From: Ruminococcus sp.
Lineage (GTDB): Bacteria > Bacillota > Clostridia > Lachnospirales > Lachnospiraceae
Direction of reading: 5' to 3'
DNA: 47,840 bases
Assembly: GCA_023663085.1 (NCBI GenBank)
Contig: JAMPIB010000024.1
Coordinates: forward strand, 1-47,840
The notes beneath the pieces were generated by a model that ran no database searches, was not told the DNA's origin, and saw only the letters and a list, made by a program, of their open reading frames with translations. Shown here in pieces: positions 18,352 to 26,731 of the stretch; position 1 is the stretch's first letter, and each line of letters begins with the position of its first letter. A program made the translations under genes and the position numbers.

Positions 18352-19281
18352 TCACCTGCCGCTATAAAATTCCCGCACAACGGCCTCCGCCGGTTTTCCA
18401 TAGATATCATACCCGCCATCTTTTAACGCCGCCTGCAAGGAATGCTGTTTCCAGTTCCATGACCAGAGACAGAATCCCTGCACAAAATCCCTCTTTCCGG
18501 CCGTCTCAAACATTCGACTGTACCAGTCAGCCTGTTCCTGCAAATCCAGCTTGCCCTTCACCCGCCAGTCATTCGGAGTCAGAGACGACGTATTGGTGGA
18601 CATACAGCCCGCCTCCGCAAAGAAAAACGGTTTGTTGAATTTACGGACTACCTTTTCAATCCTGTCAAGCTGACTCTCCCAGTCATTAATCGGATAATAG
18701 CCGCTCGAAGAGATCACATCCACGCAGTCCCACCACTTCACACGGTCTTCCTGATATTTATCCGTATTATAAGAAACCGGCCCGCTGTAATCCCCGCGGA
18801 TATCGGCGATCAGTTTTCTCCACTCCTCTTCCCGATGCTCAGACATCACCATCTCACAGCCTGCGAGGAACATTTCACACCCGCTCTTCTCCGCCAGCCT
18901 CGCATAATGGCACTGAAACTTCGTATAAGAGGCGAACCAGTTGCTCCACTTCGGTTCGCATACGACATCCACGTCAAAAAAGCTGATATGCGCCCGCCAT
19001 GTGCCGTTCTTACAATTGACCGTCGGTTTCAGCGCCACACGCAGCCCTTTTTCATGTATATAATCGACCATTCTGGTCAATTCTTCGTCCGGCATAGAAG
19101 CCTTCGACTGGTAGTCAATCGTCTCCGACTGCGGCGTCTCCTGCAGGCCGTTCGGCACCAGCATGATAAGATCGGCCCCTGTCCTTTCTATCAATGTATC
19201 TACGCTCCTGTAAGCCTCTTTTCCTTCAAAACTTCCCTTTCCGGCAAAGGGCGCGAAAGTGATTCCTTTGATATATTTCAT
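18352..19281 (-). CDS. GH113 beta-1,4-mannanase (cytoplasmic)
   Basis: The 309-aa TIM-barrel protein resembles GH113 mannanases. Glu143 in AGCEMVMSE is the likely acid/base and Glu223 in FFFAEAGCMS the nucleophile, at the beta-4 and beta-7 positions as in AaManA. A Trp-rich WSWNWKQHSL segment near the C-terminus fits the substrate groove. No signal peptide is present, so it would cut imported mannooligosaccharides inside the cell. RBS AGAAAGGATACT precedes the ATG. It lies far from the main mannan operon but completes the same pathway, and it is co-directional with an ABC exporter gene. Confidence 0.85.
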   Translation of the reverse strand: MKYIKGITFAPFAGKGSFEGKEAYRSVDTLIERTGADLIMLVPNGLQETPQSETIDYQSKASMPDEELTRMVDYIHEKGLRVALKPTVNCKNGTWRAHISFFDVDVVCEPKWSNWFASYTKFQCHYARLAEKSGCEMFLAGCEMVMSEHREEEWRKLIADIRGDYSGPVSYNTDKYQEDRVKWWDCVDVISSSGYYPINDWESQLDRIEKVVRKFNKPFFFAEAGCMSTNTSSLTPNDWRVKGKLDLQEQADWYSRMFETAGKRDFVQGFCLWSWNWKQHSLQAALKDGGYDIYGKPAEAVVREFYSGR

Positions 19282-19398
19282 TTTTTAGTATCCTTTCTTG
19301 TGATGATCTTACCATAATTACTATAGCAATCTCCTTCCCGCAATGCTATAATAAACCCACAAGGAAATTGTACAAATCTCTGAAAAGGAAACTACAGC

Positions 19399-20271
19399 AT
19401 GAACTATTTATACGAAAATCATGATATCTTAAACGCCCCCTACGAAGCCTTTTTATTTGATGTTTCCAAGGAAATCTTTCCAGTCAGGGCGCACTGGCAT
19501 TATTTTGTAGAAATTATTTATATGATAGAAGGAAGCGCTTTAATCACAGTCAATGAACAGGAATATCTGGCAACTGTCGGGGATTTAATTTTCTTCCATG
19601 CAGGAGATGTGCATTCTATTTATGCGGCCTCCGAAATGCCGCTTAAATATCTGGTCCTCAAATTCGACAGCAACCGAATCTCCGTCAACAGCAACTATAC
19701 GCCAAAACTCTCCGCCCTCTTACAATATGCCGGAAAATCTGGGCAGGCAGGCGCCTTTTTCCCGGCTAAACGTCTCTCCGGCCTGCCCATCAGGGCGCGC
19801 TTCGAGACCTGTATCCGGGAGGCGAATGGCAAAGAATACGGATATGATGTGCGTCTTCATGGCGAAATCAGTTCCCTTTTAATTGAGATCATCCGTCTCT
19901 GGCAGGCTGACGGCCTGCAGATGCGGGAACTTTCGCCCATCTGTATGGAGACCGAATCGTCTCTGCGAAATATTACAGAATACATCGACAAGCACTCCCA
20001 TGAAGCGCTCAAAGTAGAAGAACTTGCAGATATGTGCCATATGAGCTACTCGCACTTCGCCAAATGTTTCAAAGAGCTCTACGGCCGTTCCTGCAAAGAC
20101 TATATTGAGTTGATCCGCATAGAAAAAGGGGAAGAACTGCTTCGTTTCACAGATTCTTCCCTCTCAGAGATCAGCCAGGAGACCGGATTTGCGGATTGCA
20201 GCCATTTTATCCGAACCTTTCGCAAGTGGAAACAGACTACCCCCGGCAAATACCGCGCCCTGCACAGATAA
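19399..20271 (+). CDS. AraC-family transcriptional regulator with cupin sensor
   Basis: This 290-aa protein has an N-terminal cupin (HWHYFVEIIYMIEGS, GDLIFFHAGDVHSI) that probably binds a small sugar and a C-terminal AraC DNA-binding domain (about 190-290, with ETGFADCSHFIRTFRKWKQT). RBS AAAGGAAAC stands upstream. It is divergent from the GH113 gene across 117 bases and is the best candidate to control it. It ends 7 bases before the convergent heterodimeric exporter genes. Confidence 0.88.
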   Translation: MNYLYENHDILNAPYEAFLFDVSKEIFPVRAHWHYFVEIIYMIEGSALITVNEQEYLATVGDLIFFHAGDVHSIYAASEMPLKYLVLKFDSNRISVNSNYTPKLSALLQYAGKSGQAGAFFPAKRLSGLPIRARFETCIREANGKEYGYDVRLHGEISSLLIEIIRLWQADGLQMRELSPICMETESSLRNITEYIDKHSHEALKVEELADMCHMSYSHFAKCFKELYGRSCKDYIELIRIEKGEELLRFTDSSLSEISQETGFADCSHFIRTFRKWKQTTPGKYRALHR

Positions 20272-20277
20272 CGCTTT

Positions 20278-22050
20278 TTACGCCGAAAACTGCGCCATGT
20301 AAAGCTGATAATAGATTCCTTTTTTTTCTAATAATTCCTGCGCGCTGCCCTCTTCCACGATACGACCGTCATCTACCACGAAAATACGGTCGGCCCGCTG
20401 GATCGTAGAAAGCCTGTGCGCAATGACAAAAGACGTCCGTCCCTGCAAAAGATGCTCGATACCGCTTTGCACAAGCAGTTCCGTCTTCGTATCAATACTG
20501 GATGTCGCCTCATCCAGAACCAGTATCTTGGGCATGGAAACCATCGTTCTGGCGAAAGCCAGCAGCTGCTTCTGCCCGATGGAGAGTCCGCCGCCCCGCT
20601 CGGACAGTTCCGTATCGTAGCCTTTTTCCAGTTTCATGATAAAATCATGCGCATTGACCGCTTTGGCCGCCGCTATGATCTCTTCGTCCGTGGCGTCCAG
20701 TTTGCCATAGCGGATATTGTCTTTAATTGTTCCTGAAAAAAGGAAATTGTCCTGCGTCATGATACCCATCTGCCTGCGCAGACTCTCAATCGAAACTCTT
20801 TTCACATCTTTTCCATCAATCAAAACCTTTCCCTGCTGTACGTCATAGAAACGGCTGATCAGATTGACGATCGTGGATTTCCCTGCTCCGGTCGGCCCTA
20901 CAAGCGCTATCGTCTCGCCCGGCTTAATACGGAAACTGACGTCATCAAGCACCTTTACCTGCTCGTCATAAGAGAAACTGACATGTTCAAACGTCACTTC
21001 TCCGGCAATCTCCGGCATTTCCTCCACACCCTCGCCATCTGCAATAGCCGGCGGCGTATCCAGTATCTCGAAGATTCTCTCCGCACCCGCGATATTCGTT
21101 ACCAACTGGTTATAGAAATTGCTGATATTCTGAATCGGATGCCAGAACATATTCAGATAACTGCTGAAAGCGATAAACGTACCTACCGATACCTTATCCA
21201 CACCAATAATCACGATTCCTGTAAAATACAGAAGGATACAGCCGAGTCCCCAGGAAAAATCAATGACCGAACCAAAAGCGTCGCTCATTCTGACGGCATC
21301 CAGAAAAGAACTTCTGTGCTCCGTTACCAGTTCGTCAAACGTATTCCGCGTCTCTTCCTGTGCATGAAAACTCTGGATGATACGGATACCCGCCATATCT
21401 TCATGGATAAAAGCATTCAGATTCGCGCCTTTTTTCCGAAAACTCTGCCAGCGCGGGTGCGCCTTTACCTCAATCCACACCATCGCCGCCGCCATGAAGG
21501 GAATCGTCAGCATAGAAGCAAACGCCAGCGTCGGATTTTTATAAACCATAATGACCACGACCGCTATGATCGTCAGGCCATCCGGTATCAGCGTCGTCAC
21601 GCAGTTGGATAGAACATCTTTCAGGGAATTGATATCGCCGATGATCCTCGATAAAATCTTCCCTGTCGGCCTGCTGTCAAAAAACTGGAAATCCAGTTTC
21701 TGAATATGCGTGTACAACTCCTGCCGGATCGTCAATAAAATATTATTACATATCTTAGCCATCACATACATCCGCAGCTTAATCATAAAGACAAGCAGCA
21801 GATTCAGCGCCAGCGCAAACAATAACAGCTTATATAAACCTTTCAGGTCACCGACTGCAATATGCGAGTCAATGGCTGCCTCCATAATAAGAGGATTGAC
21901 CAGACTGATCGCCACGCCATATCCCATGATGAGAAGCACCAGTACGATCTGCCATTTATAAGCCAGCAGATAAGAAAATAATCTTTTCAAAGTCTGGACT
22001 TTGCTTCTCTCTACACTTGTTTCATCATCTTTATATGAATTGACCGCCAT
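20278..22050 (-). CDS. Heterodimeric ABC exporter, subunit with the catalytic Walker B
   Basis: The 590-aa half-transporter has an exporter membrane domain and NBD: Walker A GPTGAGKST and Walker B ILVLDEATSSID with the catalytic Glu. Its signature is the non-canonical LSIGQKQLLAFAR. The partner has the reverse pattern, giving one consensus and one degenerate ATP site as in TM287/288, LmrCD or BmrCD. The start lies 3 bases after the partner's stop, so they are cotranscribed. Multidrug or peptide export is likely; the substrate is unknown. Confidence 0.92.
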   Translation of the reverse strand: MAVNSYKDDETSVERSKVQTLKRLFSYLLAYKWQIVLVLLIMGYGVAISLVNPLIMEAAIDSHIAVGDLKGLYKLLLFALALNLLLVFMIKLRMYVMAKICNNILLTIRQELYTHIQKLDFQFFDSRPTGKILSRIIGDINSLKDVLSNCVTTLIPDGLTIIAVVVIMVYKNPTLAFASMLTIPFMAAAMVWIEVKAHPRWQSFRKKGANLNAFIHEDMAGIRIIQSFHAQEETRNTFDELVTEHRSSFLDAVRMSDAFGSVIDFSWGLGCILLYFTGIVIIGVDKVSVGTFIAFSSYLNMFWHPIQNISNFYNQLVTNIAGAERIFEILDTPPAIADGEGVEEMPEIAGEVTFEHVSFSYDEQVKVLDDVSFRIKPGETIALVGPTGAGKSTIVNLISRFYDVQQGKVLIDGKDVKRVSIESLRRQMGIMTQDNFLFSGTIKDNIRYGKLDATDEEIIAAAKAVNAHDFIMKLEKGYDTELSERGGGLSIGQKQLLAFARTMVSMPKILVLDEATSSIDTKTELLVQSGIEHLLQGRTSFVIAHRLSTIQRADRIFVVDDGRIVEEGSAQELLEKKGIYYQLYMAQFSA

Positions 22051-22053
22051 AGT

Positions 22054-23787
22054 CTACGCCTCCTTTCCTTCCAGATAATCCCCGTATTGTGCCAGATAAG
22101 TCTCATGATACAGCCCTTTTTCGGCCAACAGACTCTCATGCGTTCCCCGCTCCGCAATACTGCCGTTTTGCAAAACAATGATCTCATCCGCATTACGTAC
22201 CGCACTGATACGGTGAGCAATGATGATTTTCGTCGTATTCTCCAGTTTTCCTAACGTTTCCTGAATCAGATGTTCCGTCTCCATATCCAGCGCGGACGTG
22301 GAATCGTCCATGACCAGTACGGGGTCTTTTTTGGACAGCGCCCTGGCGATACTGATGCGCTGCTTCTGCCCGCCGGAGAGTCCGACGCCCCTCTCCCCTA
22401 TGACCGTATCGTACTTTCTTTCCATCCGCTCGATAAACTCGCTGGCCTGCGCGTCCGTAGACGCCTTGCGTACCGTGTTAAAGTCGGTCGTGTTTTTTTT
22501 GCCCAGCTTGATATTCTCATTAATAGTATCCGAAAACAGGAAAACATCCTGCATTACATAACTGATACCCGTGCGCAGCTGCTCCAGAGAAAGCTGTCTG
22601 ATATCCACATCATCTATGAGAATCCGCCCATCCGTGGCGTCATACATACGCTGTAAAAGCTGTACGATAGAAGTCTTGCCCGCACCGGTGGCCCCCATGA
22701 TACCAAGCGTTTTGCCCGGTTCCAGAGTAAAAGAGATATCATGCAGTATTTCATACATATCCGCCTTATGGAACGATACATGGTCAAAACAGATCTTCCC
22801 CTGCATTTTTTCCAAAATGACCGGATTTTCCACTTCTTTGATACTGGAAGTCTCCTGATAAATTTTCCGTATCTTTTTGTTAGACGCCACCGCGGAAGAA
22901 AAACTGTTTGTCAGCCAGCCGAGCATTTCCATCGGCCATACGATATTCGTGGAATATTCCACAAAAGCCGTCATCTCGCCAAGCGTCATCTCCCCGCCGA
23001 TCACAAATTTTCCGCCGACCAATATGGTCAATAGAGGCAATATCTTCGTAACCACCGAAAAATACGGATAAAACTTCACGAACACTTTAGACTGCGCCAT
23101 GTTCAGGTCATAGTAGCGTTTATTGTGAGACAAAAACTTGGAAATCTCATGTTTTTCCCTGGCAAAAGCCTTGACTGTCCGCACGCCGGCCAGATTTTCC
23201 TCCGCCACGGTATTCAGGACGGCGTTTTCCTCACTAATCTCTTCATAAACGGCGCCCAGCTTTTTCTCCATAATAATCGCGACCGAACCGCAGAATATCA
23301 TGAACACTGTCGGAATCAACGCCAGTTTCCAGTTTAACATATACATACTGGCCAGAATAACGCTCGTATGGTACACCACCTCAATAATTAACATACCGAC
23401 GAATCCCAGCGCGTCCCATATGTGGTCGATATCGTCTTTTACACGCGACATCAGCTCTCCGGTATTCGTCCTGTCAAAAAAATCCGCGCTCAACGACTGG
23501 ATATGTACGAACAGATCCCGTCTCATCTGCGCCGTGATCTTAGAAGCCGTAGCGTCAAAGGTATATTCCTTTACATACTGAAAGATGCACCTGCCTACGC
23601 CGATGGCTAAAAACCCCAGCAACAGATATTTTAACCTCGCCATATCGCCGCCGACAATAACGTCGTCCACCACGGATTTCGTCAGACGCGGCGACAGCAT
23701 ATCCAGCGTAACCGCGATAAAAATTGCCGCCACCGCCAGTAAATACGGTACTTTATTTTCCCATATGTAAGTTGATATCTTTTTCAT
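22054..23787 (-). CDS. Heterodimeric ABC exporter, subunit with degenerate Walker B
   Basis: The 577-aa half-transporter has a canonical signature LSGGQKQRISIARAL, but its Walker B reads VLVMDDSTSALD, with Asp replacing the catalytic Glu. That is the mark of the degenerate site in heterodimeric exporters. I chose the ATG at 23787 because GGGGAGAGGAC stands directly before it; the frame extends 30 bases further upstream. It is the first exporter gene, preceded by three hairpins and a 40-codon ORF that may form an attenuator. Confidence 0.9.
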   Translation of the reverse strand: MKKISTYIWENKVPYLLAVAAIFIAVTLDMLSPRLTKSVVDDVIVGGDMARLKYLLLGFLAIGVGRCIFQYVKEYTFDATASKITAQMRRDLFVHIQSLSADFFDRTNTGELMSRVKDDIDHIWDALGFVGMLIIEVVYHTSVILASMYMLNWKLALIPTVFMIFCGSVAIIMEKKLGAVYEEISEENAVLNTVAEENLAGVRTVKAFAREKHEISKFLSHNKRYYDLNMAQSKVFVKFYPYFSVVTKILPLLTILVGGKFVIGGEMTLGEMTAFVEYSTNIVWPMEMLGWLTNSFSSAVASNKKIRKIYQETSSIKEVENPVILEKMQGKICFDHVSFHKADMYEILHDISFTLEPGKTLGIMGATGAGKTSIVQLLQRMYDATDGRILIDDVDIRQLSLEQLRTGISYVMQDVFLFSDTINENIKLGKKNTTDFNTVRKASTDAQASEFIERMERKYDTVIGERGVGLSGGQKQRISIARALSKKDPVLVMDDSTSALDMETEHLIQETLGKLENTTKIIIAHRISAVRNADEIIVLQNGSIAERGTHESLLAEKGLYHETYLAQYGDYLEGKEA

Positions 23788-23834
23788 GTCCTCTCCCCTC
23801 TGCCTGTGTCTGTGCAATCGCCTAAATTTTCAAT

Positions 23835-23912
23835 CGAGTAGGGAAGACAAGTCTTCCCTACTCGCCGCGCGGGGCGCACACTGCCTTGGCAGCATATTCC
23901 ACTGTGCGCCCC
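23835..23912. repeat. Two strong GC-rich hairpins in the exporter leader
   Basis: CGAGTAGGGAAGAC (23835-23848) and GTCTTCCCTACTCG (23851-23864) are a perfect 14-bp inverted repeat with a 2-base centre. GGGGCGCACA (23871-23880) and TGTGCGCCCC (23903-23912) are a second perfect 10-bp stem with a small inner TGCC/GGCA hairpin. Neither ends in a U-tract. Both lie between the 40-codon ORF and the exporter genes. Confidence 0.75.
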
Positions 23913-23920
23913 TGTGCATA

Positions 23921-23958
23921 CAAAAAACAGCTACGGCAGAAACTACCCATAGCTGTTT
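23921..23958 (-). terminator. Intrinsic terminator after the 40-codon ORF (possible attenuator)
   Basis: On the minus strand AAACAGCTA pairs with TAGCTGTTT (23925-23958) and runs into TTTTTTG. It lies about 40 bases past the stop of the small ORF and about 135 bases before the exporter start. No convincing promoter is visible between it and the exporter, so transcription probably has to read through. Confidence 0.7.
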
Positions 23959-23999
23959 AAAACACCCGTTCCCTTATTCCGTTCGTGCCCTATGCCCGC

Positions 24000-24122
24000 T
24001 CAACGCTGACGGCACCGAAATAATCCGGAGGTAATTTCATGTTTTGCCGCTTTACTGCCCTGCCATTTTACATTCAATTTCTTATCTGCATGGATTTCCA
24101 ATGAATCAAAGTTCTTAAACAT
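24000..24122 (-). CDS. 40-aa small protein or leader peptide upstream of the heterodimeric exporter
   Basis: A 40-codon reading frame starts with MFKNFDSLEIHADKK and ends FRCRQR. A strong AAGGAGG site seven bases before the ATG, a promoter 47 bases upstream and a terminator downstream make it a well-formed transcription unit. It is lysine/arginine-rich and lacks a signal peptide or membrane segment. The position, before an intrinsic terminator and an LmrCD-like exporter, recalls bmrB upstream of bmrCD in Bacillus subtilis, where a leader peptide controls attenuation. An overlapping 16-codon frame (MKLPPDYFGAVSVERA) lies in the same 3' part; a frameshift joining them cannot be excluded. I do not recognise the peptide. 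Confidence 0.6.
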   Translation of the reverse strand: MFKNFDSLEIHADKKLNVKWQGSKAAKHEITSGLFRCRQR

Positions 24123-24168
24123 ATCTTTTACCTCCTTCCCTGTGATTTTATAATACGATGTACTTGCT

Positions 24169-24197
24169 ATATTAAGCGATTACATGACAAAAGTCAA
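24169..24197 (-). promoter_or_regulatory. Promoter of the 40-codon ORF/exporter unit
   Basis: On the minus strand TTGACT (24192-24197) and TAATAT (24169-24174) are 17 bases apart, just beyond the amylase stop codon. Confidence 0.65.
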
Positions 24198-24200
24198 CTA

Positions 24201-25511
24201 CTATTTTTCCATCTTCCAGAAATATGCGCTATAGGGCGGAAGTTCGCTGCCGCCGCCGAAATCATGCTCCTTACCGCTGATCAGATCGACCGCCATACCG
24301 CATCCGGCATCAAAGTGCGCCGTATAGCTTTCACTGTCCGCATTAATGGCCACCAGAACGCGCTCGTTTGCTGATTTTCTTTCAAAAATACACTGTTTGT
24401 TTGTCAATACGACCGAACGGAAATCGCCGTAATTAAGCGCCTCGGAATTTTTCTTGGCTTCGGCGAGCGCACTGATAAAGTCACACAGTTCGTTCCACTC
24501 CGGTTTCTCGAAACAAGCCCGCAGCGCCGGATCGCCCTCGCTCTTTTGCGCCTTCGCTCCCCATTCGCTGCCATAATATACGCAGGGGATTCCCGGCATA
24601 CCGAAAGAAAGCGCATAAATAAGCGGCAGATGCTTTTCATTGGTCAGGATGCTGGCCACTCTTGTCACATCATGATTATCCACGAAAGAAAGCAGGTGCT
24701 TTCCACGATACAAAGTCCAGTTCTCCGGCCCGAACTGTCTGAGGAGCGAATGGATGATCTCAAACATATTCATACTGTTAAAACTGGAAAACAGTCCTTT
24801 ATAACACTCATAATTCGTGACCGAATGAAGCATACTGTCGTTCATCCACTGATTATAATCGCCGTGCAGCGTCTCTCCAAGCAGATAAAAATCGGATTTC
24901 AACCCGTCACAGAAACCGCGCAGTCTGCGCAGAAAATCTTTATCCAGACAATAAGCGACATCCAGACGCAGTCCATCGATATCAAATTCTTCCACCCATC
25001 CTTTGATGCTGTCAAAAATATGCGCGATCACATCCTCATGGCGAAGATTCAGCTTCACAAGATCATAATTACCTTCCCAGCCTTCATACCAGAGGCCGTC
25101 GTTATAATTGGAATTGCCATCGAAATTGATATGGAACCAGTCCTTGTACGGAGAATCCCAGCGCTTCTGCAAAACATCCTGAAACGCCCAGAAACCTCTG
25201 CCCACATGATTGAACACACCGTCTAATATAACTTTGATGCCGTTTTCATGCAGATTTCTACACACCTTCGCAAAATCTTCATTTGTCCCCAGCCTGCAGT
25301 CGATCTTATGGTAATCTCTCGTATTATAGCCATGCGTATCCGACTCGAAGACCGGAGAAAAATAAATAGCACTCATTCCCAGCTTTTTCATATGCGGGAT
25401 CCAATCATTCACCTTTAAAATCCGGGATTCCTGCACCCCGTCATTTTCAAACGGCGCCCCACAGAATCCTAACGGATATATCTGATAAAAAACACTTTCA
25501 TATGACCACAT
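24201..25511 (-). CDS. GH13 alpha-amylase-family glycosidase, cytoplasmic
   Basis: The protein is 436 aa from the ATG at 25511, chosen because GAGAGG stands eight bases upstream and the protein then opens with the usual WSYESVFYQIYPLGF. All four GH13 regions are present: DGVFNHVG, GLRLDVAY (nucleophile Asp184), LLGETLHG (acid/base Glu213) and FVDNHD (Asp281). There is no signal peptide and only a short C-terminal beta domain. It is probably a maltodextrin-degrading enzyme of the neopullulanase/cyclomaltodextrinase group; exact specificity is not readable. It stands alone, without transporter or phosphorylase neighbours. Confidence 0.88.
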   Translation of the reverse strand: MWSYESVFYQIYPLGFCGAPFENDGVQESRILKVNDWIPHMKKLGMSAIYFSPVFESDTHGYNTRDYHKIDCRLGTNEDFAKVCRNLHENGIKVILDGVFNHVGRGFWAFQDVLQKRWDSPYKDWFHINFDGNSNYNDGLWYEGWEGNYDLVKLNLRHEDVIAHIFDSIKGWVEEFDIDGLRLDVAYCLDKDFLRRLRGFCDGLKSDFYLLGETLHGDYNQWMNDSMLHSVTNYECYKGLFSSFNSMNMFEIIHSLLRQFGPENWTLYRGKHLLSFVDNHDVTRVASILTNEKHLPLIYALSFGMPGIPCVYYGSEWGAKAQKSEGDPALRACFEKPEWNELCDFISALAEAKKNSEALNYGDFRSVVLTNKQCIFERKSANERVLVAINADSESYTAHFDAGCGMAVDLISGKEHDFGGGSELPPYSAYFWKMEK

Positions 25512-25657
25512 TTTTTCTACCTCTCTTCTACACTTTTTTATATGATAAGAAATTTCCTGTCCTATACCACTATACCATAAAATGGAACAAAAGAAAAAGA
25601 AAATATGCAATTGACCAATACAGTATTTTTTTTTGCAGTCAATTCCTATTGACCGAC

Positions 25658-25741
25658 TTATCCACAGCTTTTATGACGTTTTCGTACATAAAATACTCCA
25701 AAAAGCATGAGAAATCCCCAATTTCCACAGAGTTATCCACA
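25658..25741. promoter_or_regulatory. Two perfect DnaA boxes
   Basis: TTATCCACA occurs at 25658-25666 and 25733-25741, in the same orientation, in the AT-rich 367-base divergent region between the amylase and endonuclease IV genes. Both match the DnaA consensus exactly. No dnaA, dnaN or AT-rich 13-mer cluster is present, so this is not an obvious origin; DnaA titration or control of the flanking genes is possible. Confidence 0.5.
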
Positions 25742-25753
25742 TTTGACACGATT

Positions 25754-25769
25754 GTCATAAATTTATGAC
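25754..25769. promoter_or_regulatory. 16-bp perfect palindrome upstream of nfo
   Basis: GTCATAAATTTATGAC is perfectly symmetric and lies about 80 bases upstream of a TATAAT (25850-25855) that is the likely -10 of nfo. It has the form of an operator for a dimeric regulator; I cannot name the protein. Confidence 0.4.
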
Positions 25770-25878
25770 CCACTTTCCTTTGTTCGACAATTATCACCAA
25801 ACTGTATTAATTTTCTAATATATTCTATACACAGCAAACGTTTCTATAGTATAATCTAAGTAAGAATGGGGGATTCAG

Positions 25879-26730
25879 ATGATTAAAATCGGTTCACATG
25901 TCAGTATGAGCGGGAAGGAAATGATGCTGGCCTCCGCCAAAGAAGCGGCTTCTTACGGAGCCAATACATTTATGCTCTATACCGGAGCACCACAGAATAC
26001 CAGAAGGAAAGCTGTTTCCGAATTGCAGATAGAGCCTGCGTGGAAATATATGAAAGCACATCAGATAGAAGAATTTGTCGTACACGCGCCCTATATCATC
26101 AATTTGGCCAATACGGTCAATCCCGATACCTACCAACTGGCTGTGGAATTTCTTTCGTCAGAGATAGCGCGCACCCTTGCCATGGGCAGCAATATCCTTA
26201 TTCTGCATCCGGGCGCTCATGTAGGCGCAGGTGTTCAGGCCGGTATTGACCGAATCACTCAAGGACTGAATGAAGTCCTTGATGCGCATTCCTGTTATAT
26301 TGCTCTGGAAACTATGGCCGGAAAAGGCTCTGAAATAGGACGCACTTTTGAAGAACTGGCGCAGATATATGACGGGGTCACACATAATGAAAAACTGCGT
26401 GTCTGTCTGGATTTATGCCATTTAAACGACGCAGGATATGATGTGAAGAATGACTTCGATGGTGTGATTGACCGATTTGATAAACTGATCGGTAAGGCAA
26501 ACGTATCGGTCATTCATATCAATGACAGCAAAAACCCCCTTGGTTCCGGTAAAGACCGCCATGCCAATATCGGACAGGGTACCATCGGTCTAGACGCCAT
26601 CCGCTATGTCGTACACCACCCGGATTTCATGGAACTGCCGAAGATCCTGGAAACGCCATATATTCCTTCCAGCGAAGATCCCGGTAAGAAAGCGGCGCCT
26701 TATAAGGAAGAGATCCGGATGCTGTTGTAG
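25879..26730 (+). CDS. nfo: Endonuclease IV (AP endonuclease, Apn1/Nfo family)
   Basis: This 283-aa TIM-barrel metalloenzyme cleaves DNA 5' of abasic sites in base excision repair. The three-zinc ligand motifs are visible in order: [59 protein letters not shown] and ILETPY. The length is normal. GGGGGA stands before the ATG. It is convergent with the DUF4143 ATPase gene, the stops being one base apart. Confidence 0.95.
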   Translation: MIKIGSHVSMSGKEMMLASAKEAASYGANTFMLYTGAPQNTRRKAVSELQIEPAWKYMKAHQIEEFVVHAPYIINLANTVNPDTYQLAVEFLSSEIARTLAMGSNILILHPGAHVGAGVQAGIDRITQGLNEVLDAHSCYIALETMAGKGSEIGRTFEELAQIYDGVTHNEKLRVCLDLCHLNDAGYDVKNDFDGVIDRFDKLIGKANVSVIHINDSKNPLGSGKDRHANIGQGTIGLDAIRYVVHHPDFMELPKILETPYIPSSEDPGKKAAPYKEEIRMLL

Positions 26731-26731
26731 A

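Noticed and set aside
20278-23787. Bacteriocin or lantibiotic export system
   Set aside because: Neither subunit has an N-terminal C39 peptidase, and no modification enzyme or double-glycine precursor is nearby.
25658-25741. Chromosomal replication origin
   Set aside because: Only two DnaA boxes, with no dnaA, dnaN, gyrase or rpmH genes and no unwinding-element cluster.
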